A stretch of 64,000 nucleotides of DNA, taken from Fagopyrum homotropicum (Eukaryota > Streptophyta > Magnoliopsida > Caryophyllales > Polygonaceae). Under the pieces are notes generated by a model. The model worked only from the letters and a program-made list of their open reading frames with translations. It was not told the origin of the DNA and made no database searches. This document shows, piece by piece, positions 36,801 through 46,184 of this stretch. The position numbers and the translations under genes are program-made. The stretch lies in assembly GCA_033239125.1 (NCBI GenBank), contig BSWB01000005.1, positions 21,257,447-21,321,446 on the forward strand, given 5' to 3'. Each line of letters starts with the position of its first letter. Positions within the stretch are counted from its first letter, which is position 1.

Positions 36801-37928
36801 CGAAGGTGCATTCCGGAGGATGAAGTTAATAGCGTCATAAGGCATTGTCATTCACTTCCTTGTGGGGGGCATGCTAGCACCGATAAAACATGCGCTAAGG
36901 TATTGCGTTCCGGTTTCTTTTGGCCCACATTATTTAAGGATGTGCAATCTTTTGTTGTCTCTTGTGATGCATGCCAAAGAACAGGGAACTTATCAAGGAG
37001 GAACGAGATGCCACTTAATAACATCCAAGAAGTGGAAATCTTTGATGTATGGGGGATTGACTTCATGGGACCTTTCCCATCCTCCGGAGGAAACCTCTAC
37101 ATTCTCCTTGCAGTTGATTACGTCTCTAGATGGGTTGAAGCCATTGCTTCTCCCACTAACGACGCCAAGGTGGTTGTGAAGTTCTTGAATAGAACTATCT
37201 TTCCACGGTTTGGAACTCCACGTATCATCATTAGCGATGGAGGAACGCATTTCATCAACCGGAAGTTCAAAGCACTTCTATCGAAGTATGGGGTAACCCA
37301 CAAGGTATCAACTGCTTATCACCCTCAAACTAGTGGACAAGTCGAGATCTCAAATAGAGAAATCAAGGCAATTTTGGAGAAGACCGTCTCTAGAACGAGG
37401 AAGGATTGGTCCATGAAGTTGGACGATGCTCTTTGGGCGTACAGGACCGCATTCAAGACTCCCATAGGTACCACTCCTTATAATTTGGTATATGGGAAGT
37501 CTTGCCACTTGCCAGTTGAATTGGAACACAAGGCATATTGGGCTATCAAATGGTTAAATTTCGATATCAAAGAGGCTGGTGAGAAGCGACTATTGGAACT
37601 TAACGAGCTGGAGGAGCTGCGTTTGAACGCTTATGAGAATGCCAAAATCTACAAGGAAAGGACGAAGAGATGGCATGACAAGCGTATCGTCCCAAAGGAG
37701 CTTAACGAAGGAGACTTAGTTCTACTCTTCAACTCCCGCCTCCGCCTTTTTCCAGGTAAGTTGAAATCTAGATGGACCGGGCCTTACGTTGTGAAACATG
37801 TTTTCCCTCATGGTGCAGTTGAGATATGGGGCGAAACTAGCGGAAGCTTCAAGGTCAACGGCCATAGACTTAAGAAATACCAACCGGAAACGCCGGTTGA
37901 GGAGGTTGCACCAATATACCTCATTTGA
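33819..37928 (+). CDS. Element D gag-protease-integrase polyprotein, RT/RNase H deleted
   Basis: The first ATG (33819, MRRTRAGKEIVPYDPEPEKT) matches the gag start of A and B; the frame is open for 1369 residues. Gag covers about residues 1-360 (coiled coil near 35-85, SLKDRALTWYQ near 205), then comes an Asn-rich tract and a linker. The retroviral-type protease has DLGASVSIIPL near residue 685. The integrase zinc finger is near 1005-1050 (H-X3-H type start, CDACQR end), and the core has WGIDFMGPFP, IISDGGTHF and SGQVEISNRE near 1077, 1136 and 1174. Between the linker (about residue 910) and WYADIVNYLV (about 945) nothing of RT or RNase H remains, whereas A and B have roughly 600 residues there. 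No stop or frameshift marks the joint. Gag, protease and integrase could be made, but reverse transcription would need help in trans. Confidence 0.92.
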   Translation: MRRTRAGKEIVPYDPEPEKTYKRRLREAKMAQQDDRDLAAQLKEALELLRLSKEELRQEKEENRTKTAAIEAEIAVIRDQILLRPREDPPVDPRPRQIPVPDAPADVLPPRMPVRDVLLAGIPQTLGQRMDPNQQLSRPGVNLGDPADHDYELRPQVLAMIRQCQFGGLEKESPHQHLQNYEILLETLRPPRIENNNYKLRPFYFSLKDRALTWYQSLPPGKISTWEEMTTVFLTKFFPPSKTAEMRGKINAFIMKDKESLSKSWERFKDILLDCPHHGIPKIELLEIYFKGLDGSTQFNLQLLSAGTFMDMAVDEAWDFIEKQALHMEKYTHQGAEGGVKRVNFQETHSNNNQLTSLTNDVKQLKELLMAQTKKEEQGQRNNNNNGYRNNNNGPRNNNYNNNNNNRGSNSNNWRANNQNYGNNHSNSNSNDSSNPFLSSPSSSSTPLKSQGQGSSSSQPEKKDAVLEAILIKLSAMENSMTSFSRAQKSFEQQLANKANEAPRDPGKLPAKTETNPKGQCMAITTRSGLKTADPVPRSTHTTSVQIQSKNTSTEMPTEAEQQKAGGTTETYVPPPAYKPPLPFPQSRARAHLDKHFGKFFDLMNKLHINIPFLDAILGMPAYGKFLKEILSRKRKLEDVGEVRMTSKSSELIKIMKEKMPPKLRDPGSFCIPIQVGDVTCEALCDLGASVSIIPLELCTKIGLGEPKPVKIRLYMADRSITHPVGILEDVPVKLGNFYLPIDFVVLDIPADYPVPIILGRPFLATSGCNVDCKNAKLKFNVGGDEVEFALLAAMKGEQLTDDIFNIYDEEESRELVSSILINDPLVRVISFSLMEEGIDASCDADIRSLKALEEDPGAKTEKLIQETKISSLGSSSSTSTEALSGLSEATEEHLGQRLCASTEVDGEMMSTEIAKNNKFLTPSSDIHPLLVEHSIHKLSDNKGPWYADIVNYLVCQEIPPGLTYSQKKRFFKEVRHYYWDEPLLFKRGPDGMLRRCIPEDEVNSVIRHCHSLPCGGHASTDKTCAKVLRSGFFWPTLFKDVQSFVVSCDACQRTGNLSRRNEMPLNNIQEVEIFDVWGIDFMGPFPSSGGNLYILLAVDYVSRWVEAIASPTNDAKVVVKFLNRTIFPRFGTPRIIISDGGTHFINRKFKALLSKYGVTHKVSTAYHPQTSGQVEISNREIKAILEKTVSRTRKDWSMKLDDALWAYRTAFKTPIGTTPYNLVYGKSCHLPVELEHKAYWAIKWLNFDIKEAGEKRLLELNELEELRLNAYENAKIYKERTKRWHDKRIVPKELNEGDLVLLFNSRLRLFPGKLKSRWTGPYVVKHVFPHGAVEIWGETSGSFKVNGHRLKKYQPETPVEEVAPIYLI

Positions 37929-37969
37929 GACGCACCATGGTCCAGCTAGCGACCTTAAATCAAGCGCTT

Positions 37970-37987
37970 CTTGGGAGGCAACCCAAG
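37970..37987 (+). promoter_or_regulatory. Post-pol AGGCAA-loop hairpin of element D
   Basis: CTTGGG-AGGCAA-CCCAAG lies 42 nt after the stop codon and follows AAGCGCTT. It has a 6-bp stem and 6-nt loop, as in A and, with a changed base pair, in B. Confidence 0.62.
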
Positions 37988-38710
37988 GTATTGCTTTCTT
38001 TTCCCATTTTCTAGTCTAGTTTAGATAGTTTTTGTTTTTGCTTTGCTTTGCTTTGTTTTTGGCGTTCTGGACAGACAACAGGGAATATCTAAGGAAAGAG
38101 CATAACTGGAAGGACGGAAGTTCGAGATTCAGAGAAGAAAGAAGCATCTCGGTTATTGTCAGAGCACCTCGACCGAGTTGATTCTTGAGCAACCGAGGCG
38201 ACTAGGGTTTCTGCAGAACCACCTCGGTCCAGTCGAGACCATCTCGACCGAGGTGACAGCAGATCCAGGAACGGTATAAAAAGGGAAAAATTTTTATTTT
38301 TCACTTTTCACTTTACCCACCTCGACCGCGGCGACTTCCACTTCGCTCCCTCTCAGATCTTGCTCATTTTCGCCGATTTCTGCTTCTAAACTGTGATTGA
38401 AGGGTAGAGGAATCGATTGCAACAACAGATCTGCAAAGAAATTGAGCGAATCGACCGAAACAAGGTAAAACAAGTCGAAACCCTAACTCGTTCGTTCGCT
38501 TTGATTTGGGCTTTGGTTGCCCCTGATTTTGCTGAGAAAGGATTTAAGTACCCCTTAGGAAGCAATTGTAGTGATTTTAGGGGGAAAAGAACTGAAATTC
38601 TGAGATTTGGAATCGTAACTGCTGCGCCTCGGTCCAGTCGAACTGCATCTCGACCGAGGTGTTCTTGAGTCTTGTCAGCAACCGAGGTGGTCTGACAGTG
38701 CTGAGTGAAA
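37988..38710 (+). other. Spacer between pol and third ORF of element D
   Basis: This is noncoding. It holds palindromic words at 38165-38180, 38241-38255 and 38646-38661, each with a nearby half-site CCTCGGTCCAGTCGA. It also contains a pyrimidine-rich stretch (38290-38360). Confidence 0.55.
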
Positions 38711-40141
38711 ATGAGTTCAGATCGTCGCTTAGCCCTTAGAGACAGATCCTCACCCTCCCCTTCTTCCTCTTCTTCCCGTCCTTACCGCCCGGTTATCCAC
38801 GAGAGATGCCGGGTAGACTATGAGCGGATAGCTAGCCGTCCAGTTATCGCACCACGATTTCTGGACGTGTCGGCTTTTGATTGCCTAGGGTTAGACGCTG
38901 ACCTTAGGAGGATGATTGCTACTGTCGGGCTGGATCAGTTTACTGAGATCCAAGCCCTAGCTTACTTGGAGCCGACCTTGGAGTTTGTTAGCTCCTTCTC
39001 CTACCTCCCCACAGACCGGTCTGTGAAGTACCAGTTGATGAACCGGAACTTCATAGTTCCTTTAGAGATATGGAGAGAGATTTTTGGCTTTTCTGAGCCC
39101 ACCGCCACCGACTTCCCCTCCCGATCCGTAGCTAGGGAGTTCTGGGGGCAGATTGCCCATATTACTGAGCATGCACACAGGTGGCGCCCTGGAGATTCCA
39201 GGGAGAAGGTCATCTTCCATCCAGCCTTCAGACTAGCCCACAGGATTTTCAGCGAGACACTTCTGGCGCGTACTGAGACGCCCCAGAAGATCAGACAGGG
39301 CGAGCTCTTCAGCCTATACTGCATGGTTACAGGAGGTTTCCCAGACTTTGGCTTGCTCCTGGCAGAGGATCTGCACAGGATCAAGGCCAAGGCGAAGGGA
39401 GACATTTGCTGCGGAGGTCTGGTCACCCATATTGCTACCTATCACGGGATGGACCTCAGTATTTGCACGATGGCGGCGGCTCCGAAGCCGTTGGGATTAC
39501 AGGAGATGATCACACGGAGGATTCTAGTTCCCCGTGGTTTGACCACTCCATACGTCGCCATGCCTTGGGAGCGGACTGCACCTCAGGGGATCCGCTGGTC
39601 TGCGTAGTTCACAGTCTTTGATCCGCATTACTGGCAGACAGCTTGGGCTACACTGATGGAGGATCACAGAGAGGCAGCATCTGCCCCTGCTGAGGAGGAG
39701 GAGGATGACGATGACGAGGAGACGTTGGATGAGAGAGAGGGTGGTGTCCCGATGGATACAGGGACAGATACTGCAGGGACGAGCGCGCCACCGATCATTG
39801 ACTTAGATGACGAGGAGGATACGGAGCCTGCACCTGCTGCACCTCCCGCTAGATCTGCTAGACGTCGGACACGCCGTCATAGAGATACGGAGGCTCATCG
39901 TCAGATCGACGATCTGACCGACCAGATGATAGATTCTTATGCTGCCCTTACAGTGGACATGCATGAGAGATTTGCCGCCCAGCACCGACACCTTGACAGC
40001 TGGATTCAGCAGATGTTGGAGGGGCAGCACTATCAGCGTAGGATGATGGAGCTACAGTTCCAGCAGACTATGGGCTATCCGTTCGATCCGACTCAGTATC
40101 CCTACATACCACCACCACCACCGCCGGATCAGGATTATTGA
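38711..40141 (+). pseudogene. Third ORF of element D (ATHILA ORF-type) with one in-frame stop
   Basis: ATG at 38711 gives MSSDRRLALRDRSSPSPSSS; the frame runs to a TAG at 39605-39607 and continues without shift to a stop at 40139-40141. The first part is globular, with FWGQIAHITEHAHRWRPGDS and PWERTAPQGI. The second is acidic (EEEEDDDDEE), then has an Arg-rich stretch, then a likely helix (DDLTDQMIDSYAALTVDMHE) and a proline-rich end. Matching segments occur in A (4893-3555). In Athila elements an ORF in this place is known as the ATHILA or env-like ORF. I see no signal peptide or membrane segment. The sole lesion is the TAG, which could be a recent mutation. Confidence 0.7.
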
Positions 40142-41575
40142 GGAGCTGCAGGATTTTCTTTATTTTCTTTTATGCAGTTCAGCTATATATCCGGTGAGTA
40201 CTCTCATGTTTAGACTTTTTATTTGACCCACTGGGACAGTGTGTCCCAAGTATGGGGTGTTTGTATTGATTATGACTACTTGATGTTATTCCGACCACCT
40301 TTTGATGTATGACACTTTATTTTTCGGATATTTTCGTATTTATGCTTCATAGCCTTTATATGATTATCTGATATTACATGCATACCTACAGGTTATTTGA
40401 TTGAGAAAAACGTCGAAACCGAAAAAAAATGGTTTTAAAAATTTTTTGACCTCGACCGGGGAGATTCTGGCCAAAGGAGGCATTTCACCTCGGTTGAACC
40501 AAGAACACCTCGACCGAGGTGTGTTAACTGAGTTTTCGAAAACAATTTTCTGTGTTACCTATCTGGATATGATCTCAGTGAAGATCTTGTTTACTGACTG
40601 GTTTTAAATTCTTTATGTGTTTGAAAGGTTTTATAATATGTTTAAGTTGCTAAATGCTTTGTTTGAAATTATTAGCATGTTTAATACTTTGTTTTTATCC
40701 AAATTATGTTGAATTTGAAGGTTGACACCGCAGGTTAAGTTCTCTCACTTTCTTCTTGGAAAGACCAAGGCAATTCATTCTCTTCTTCTTCTTTTTGATC
40801 ATGCTTAGCCCCTCATATACATTTTGCCTCCCTTTACCTATCCGGGAATTTGGAAGCAAGCGAAGTGGTGAAAGCAAGTGGAGTTAAAGTTGAGGAGTGG
40901 CTGGAAGTGAAAGTGTTAGAAAGCAATAATAGGTTTGGGGAAGTCAATCATGAAGATGAGTAACTCGGCACCATTCACATAGCCGGGTGTTTGTGTCTTG
41001 CCAAAGTCGGATTGAGCGATATTCCTAACGGGTCATGGTATGTGCATCAAGGGTTTGATGCATCTCGAGAAATTGATGATTGTAGATTTCCTAGGCTTCG
41101 GTTATTGTGCACCTCTGTCCATGCATCCCAAAAAGTAAAGTAAAAAGAAAAAGTGTGAGATAAGCGAAGCTTATTGGTGGAAGATGTTGCAAGTCAAAGT
41201 GAAAGTGAAGTTCATCCTTTTCCCGGATTCTAGCACCACATTACCTTACATACATCCCTACCCTACACGTTTCTTGACCTTTTCTTTTGGGAAGCCCTTG
41301 AGACCTTGATCTTGTTGATTGACTTAGTGGTTTAAATCGGATTATACATGATTAATTTTGATAATTATGATTTATTATGCATTCTATGATTTTATGAAAG
41401 ATGAACAACTTTCTTATATTTATAAAATGTTTTGAGCATATTGAGTTTTTAAATTCCAGGAAGTACTCTCTTAGAGTGATCTATGGTAGTTGCACACCAT
41501 AAAATGTTTTTGGAAGACTTTTTCATTGATTTTCTTGACTTATAATCCATTCTATCTTATCTTTTATATGAGGAA
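40142..41575 (+). other. 3' noncoding region of element D
   Basis: An internal hairpin CACTG-GGA-CAGTG (40229-40241) is followed by CCCAAGTATGGGGTG. CACCTCGACCGAGGTG is at 40506-40521. A block at about 40938-41120 is very similar to element A (2500-2690). No gene was seen. Confidence 0.6.
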
Positions 41576-41614
41576 CTTGCTTGGGGACAAGCAAGGGCTA
41601 AGTATGGGGTATTT
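41576..41614 (+). promoter_or_regulatory. Polypurine tract and GGGA-loop hairpin of element D
   Basis: The perfect hairpin CTTGCTTG-GGGA-CAAGCAAG (41576-41595) is followed by CTAAGTATGGGGTATTTT, which touches the 3' LTR. It is the likely plus-strand priming site. Confidence 0.75.
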
Positions 41615-43375
41615 TGATAGCATGAATCATAGTCTATAATTTGGGGTTTGTTTGGACGTTTTATCTTTCATAATCTGCATGTTTGCATGAGCATTATGTG
41701 ATTTTACTACCATTTCATCTACCTTTGCGAGAATCGAGGTCTACACCTAGTTTTGTTGTAATTGCAGGTAATTTGGTACGTTTTGCATCAAAAAGGAGCG
41801 AAAGGAGTCATGAGTCATTTAGAGCTACATTCAGGAAGCATAGCTATGGATTAAAGATTTACTTTGGACCGGTTTTGAGAGATTTCGCATTCAGTTGTGA
41901 CTCACCTCGGTTGACCAAAGATTCACCTCGACCGAGGTGATCCAGAGACGCCGACTCGACCGAGGCGAACACCTAGGACGTGGCGAGAATATTTTATTCT
42001 TGGATGAGATCTTTTAAATTTGGAAAGTGATCTTATATTTTTGGGCCTGGCTCCTGGAAGGAATGAGATATGCAGAATCATATATTTTACCTATATTTAT
42101 GGGAAAATATCTTTCTAAGATTTATTATCTTTGGAGGGTTATTTTCCTATAAAAAGGGTTGGATTTCCCATAATACCGACATCCGCTTAGAGCTGGACAA
42201 CACGCTATACCGTCGATCAGGGTTTATAGCACGCAGCAGCAGCAGCCTACTCCAGTTGGGAGTTTTCGAAGAACCTTTTTGAAGGTTGAAGGAAGATTGA
42301 AGTCTATAGCTTTTATAGCTTTTTGGAGGGTTTTGTAAGATTGTCTTTAATTCCCTCATTGGTTGTCTTGTCTTTTTGGATTGCTATCCAAGGAACGCTT
42401 TGTTGTGATATTTGATTCAGTTATTGAAGTCTTTTCATTAAATTCTTCTTTGTTCAAATATTCACTTTCTTCCCATATATTTTAATACTTTCATTATGAT
42501 GATGAGTGGCTAATTTCCTTGTGTGATTCTAGGGTGATTGGCTGAAGGTTGTGGGGAAAACAATGATAGAATAATCTTAGATTCCAGTAGGATCCTGAAA
42601 GTTCGAGTCTTTAACCTTAACCCTAAGCATCTCGTTCAGTCGATGAACATCTCGGCCGGGGTGGAAACTGGCTGACCGAGGTGACTTATCTGATCCTAAA
42701 CTGAGAGTTAAGTGTTAGAGTTTGCCAAATCCTATTCTTATTACACCTTTCTTGGTTCAAAGCAAGCTTAGGATGAGACTTACCCGGTAATTCCTTAGTT
42801 TGTGTACCAACGATCATAAGTGTAGGTAATAAAGGTTTATCCTTTATTGGGGTTTGAGTGTGCTTCCATCCCATCTTTGTGAGTTAGCCTGAGACTTACC
42901 CGGTAAAGGTTGATTCTATTCCCTTAGGCGGTGTGTTAGTTTGAGGTTATAATTCTTTATCTTGATTCCTTGAGACTTACCCGGTAATAGGAGTTACGGT
43001 TTAAGATTAGTGTGTAGTGAGACTTACCCGGTGATCTACTCCACTTTAGAAACACCTTCCCCATGCAAAAATCTCAGCTTTGTCCGCTTATCTATAGATC
43101 TTGAGTTGGAACCACAACTAGATGCTTTAATCCCTAGAATTGCATGTTTGCTTTATTGACTTCTTATTCATCTTTGATTGTGTTAATCGCTCTTGTGGTT
43201 AATATTGACATAAGCACACCGTATTGACTTTGTTTCACCGAGTCCCTGTGATCGACCCCTGGAATTTTCTTGCTTTTACTACGATTGACCCGTACACTGC
43301 GGGTTCGCATCCTTGTTTTAAGCTTAAGTCTAGGGTTATAAATTTAAAGCTTGCACACACCGTTTGGAGCGAACA
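41615..43375 (+). repeat. 3' LTR of element D
   Basis: It has the same length as the 5' LTR (1761 bp) and differs from it at about 15-20 bases by eye, mostly transitions. It ends GCGAACA, followed by the right target copy ACTGG. Confidence 0.93.
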
Positions 43376-43380
43376 ACTGG

Positions 43381-44729
43381 CTTGTGTTTATTTATGTATG
43401 GTATTGGAGTGAAGAAGGAGCAAAGGAATCGAAGGAAAAAGTGAAGAAAGGGCTGAAGTGGTGTCTTCTACTATCCAGCCGCCCCTGGGCCACCTTGTAG
43501 TCGCCCCAGCACCGGCAAAGATCCTCCCCTGCGCCACCTGTGATCCGCCCCTGCGGCCACCTGCACCAGCTGGTGTTTCCACTTGGTTCTGCAGGTGTGT
43601 GTTGCTTCTAGGCTTGCTTTAGGATGCTTTTGATTCCCTCATTTCCTAGTGTGAGTGTATAGGATCATGCTAGACGTGAGAGGATGTGTTTGGATGAGGT
43701 TATGATCGATATATGCCTTGTATGGCCTTTAAGGTCTATTAGGTTGTGAGGTTAGGTTGAGGATGGTCCTATGGATCCCTTGGGTCTAGGTATGACCCCT
43801 TTGATGAATAGAGGTTGATATCTTTCTATGCCTTGTTATTACGCAGTGCCCCTCTCTCAAGAGTGGAGGTTGATTATAGTTGAGCTTCGTACGAGGTTGA
43901 GGTAAGTCCGCATGACTTACTTAGCTACCATCCTTATATTGGGTGTTTGCATGAGTGGTGTGTGCGTTATATGTTTGCTATGATAGCATGAGATGTTGTT
44001 TATACCGACCTATGTTTTATTGATTGCCCCGTTGCGTGGATGTGATAACATTTCCCTTTCATCCCGCCGTGGAGTTTTGGAGGTTCTCTGATGTCAGGTC
44101 AGACTGGTTTACAGGAAGGGCACAATCCACTCCCATAAGGTACACGGATTGTGTGACCGATACTCGTACAGCTGGCTATCAGGCTCAGAGGCGAGGATGT
44201 ATCGGTCCTCGTGTCACATACTTTTATCTATCTATATATATATACGATTTGTGTGAACGGCTATGATATAAAGATGATAAATGGGTAAATGTGTGGTAGC
44301 ATGCTGATGTGTTTATCTTTCCATGATTGTGCTTGTGCTTATGCATTAGCTTATATATGTATGGATAGCTAATGATTTATTACCATGTTGTAGATGCCCA
44401 ACAGGATAGGCGTGTTGCTGAGTGATCTAGCAGGGTGGCAGGCCGAGGACCTCTCGTACATAGGATGGTTGTGGTCTTTTGGGGTTGTTTACTTTTCCCT
44501 CTTGCGAGAGAATGATCTTTTGTCCTGTGTGAGGAAGTTGTTGTTTATATTCAGTTGTGATTTCTTTACCTTTTGGTTGTACAGTTTATACAGTTTTATG
44601 CATTTGTTTTATATCTATCACTGCCATGTTGTAAGGTCCAGTGAACTTGTTGTCATGCTAGGGTTAGGATCCATTGTGAGATCCTAGCCCAATGTGGCAC
44701 TCCGAATCCCGCGGATTCGGGGTGTTACA
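43381..44729 (+). repeat. C1 3' LTR, second part
   Basis: It resumes C1 LTR sequence after D and ends GATTCGGGGTGTTACA. The five bases that follow are ATAGG; the matching left copy is outside or lost. Confidence 0.87.
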
Positions 44730-44822
44730 ATAGGGCCCTCAAATATTTGAATTTGTGCGGACCGAACATAAAAACGAAAGTGAAATCAAGTCATCTTTCA
44801 CCAGAGAAATGTACCCCTAAAT

Positions 44823-45470
44823 TTGAACATAATAGCTCTAAATCAAATTACCGAATGGGAGAAGGCAAACGCAAAACTTCCCGTGAAAAACATAAAGCAA
44901 CCAAATCAAATAAGGAAAACAAAAAACATAAAATGGAAGAGACCAAAAAAGGGATATTCTAAGCTAAATTGTGATGCCGCTAGAAACTTGCCAAACCTTT
45001 TTACATTTGGCTTTGTCATTAGGAACCATCTGGTCATTCATATCGTTATAGGAAATGGTAAATAAAATGTTGATTTAGTATTAGAGGCAGAAGCTTATGC
45101 GCTACGTGAGTGTCTGAAAAAGGCCAAAGAGTTAGGTGTTACATCCATCGAGATTGAAAGAGACAATTTGATGCTCATTAACGCGATCAACCAGACATGG
45201 AAACCTCCATGGGAAATGGATATGATCATATCTGATATTTCTAACATGATATCGGGATTCATGAACTCTTTCACTCACCACATCTTCAGGGAAATCAACA
45301 CAGTTGCAGATAGGATCGCGATGCACGGATTCGGTTCACGCATCAACATCGGTTCCATTCCAGATGATGTTGAAGACCTCATCCTTAGGGATGCTATAGG
45401 GCGATTGGGTAATCTGCTTATTTCGCTTACCTTTGCATCAAAAAAATATATCTTCATAATAACGACTTAG
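44823..45470 (+). pseudogene. RNase H-like (RVT_3) domain remnant
   Basis: One frame, broken by a TAA at 45063-45065, reads WKRPKKGYSKLNCDAA, then LEAEAYALRECLKKA, SIEIERDNLMLINAI and NTVADRIAMHG. These are the usual acidic landmarks (D, E, D, D) of plant RNase H-like domains found at the end of LINE elements and in related host genes. No reverse transcriptase precedes it: the C1 LTR ends at 44729. It is probably a 5'-truncated LINE or a gene fragment. The end at 45470 is an ordinary stop. Confidence 0.6.
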
Positions 45471-46184
45471 TGTATGCCAACTAATAATAAATAAATGAGT
45501 ATATATCATCTTAGACTAATTAGCCCTTAATATATCTTCCTTTTTTTTCTCAATCTGGTTACAAGATTTTGTAATTAATTTGTGTATAAGGAGTCTCGGG
45601 TACAAGAAATAGTCAAATTATTTGTGTACAAGAAAATTAATCAAATATTATTTTTCAATATTTTTTGAGTTACTTGTACACGATACAAAAATCATGTACA
45701 TAAAAATTATTCATATTAGTTCTTGTACAAGAAAATTATTTATGTTAAATCGTGTACAAGATAAATGTGAGTATCATAATTAACATTTATTAATAATTTT
45801 CAAAAAGAAAATAAATTATGAGATCTTGTTCAATTGGTTTTAGGGTAGGAGGGAGAGACTACCAACCAAAGATAAGGACAAATCAGCTTTTACAAAAATA
45901 TCAAAATAAGTTAAAATTATTTAGGCTAAATTAAAGTGTAAAATGATAGATTATAGGGATAATTTGACATACTAGGCTTTTTTGAGAATATGATTTAGTA
46001 AATGTACCCCATATTTTTTTACCACTTTCATTTAATGGTAGGTAAAAATAATTAACCCCTCTATTAAAAAATAGATTAATTGATGCTTGTTATTTGTTTT
46101 GTAAGTGTAAGTTTTAATTTTTTTAATTACTGAATTTGTTTATTTTTTATTTTTTTGGCTTTTTTTTATTTTCTTTTTTATTTC
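45471..46184. other. AT-rich intergenic DNA with GTACAAGAAAATTATT repeats
   Basis: No gene was seen. Between about 45588 and 45775, degenerate copies of TGTACAAGAAAATTATT recur, similar to the repeats that follow. Confidence 0.5.

Larger units (their letters stand above)
31933..43375 (+). mobile_element. Athila-type element D, young, lacking RT and RNase H
   Basis: This complete insertion of 11,443 bp has two 1761-bp LTRs, a perfect 5-bp target duplication ACTGG (31928-31932, 43376-43380), a tRNA-Asp PBS, an open gag-pol-like frame, a third ORF and a polypurine tract. By eye the LTRs differ at about 15-20 positions (about 99 percent identity), so the insertion is recent. The gag-pol frame lacks the whole RT-RNase H part, so its copying must have used enzymes from another element. 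Confidence 0.93.
13348..44729 (+). mobile_element. Chromovirus C1 (Tekay/Del-like Ty3/Gypsy), multiply interrupted
   Basis: The parts of one plus-strand element can be followed through four insertions: 5' LTR (13348-14175 and 22947-23893), PBS for initiator tRNA-Met, gag and protease (24210-26064), RT to chromodomain (27866-30839), 3' region with hairpins, and 3' LTR (31384-31932 and 43381-44729). The insertions are A, a hAT-like repeat with B, a solo B-type LTR, and D. The start of the 5' LTR (about 208 bp) is lost beyond element A. The LTRs differ by several percent, and coding DNA has many stops, so it is the oldest readable layer. Confidence 0.88.

Noticed and set aside
38711..40141. Third ORF of D as a true envelope gene
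   Set aside because: No signal peptide, transmembrane segment or cleavage motif is visible; only the position after pol recalls an envelope gene.
32242..41939. The D palindrome as a simple part of the LTR terminal sequence
   Set aside because: Most copies lie far from the LTR ends and inside the ORF, so duplication of the LTR cannot explain them.
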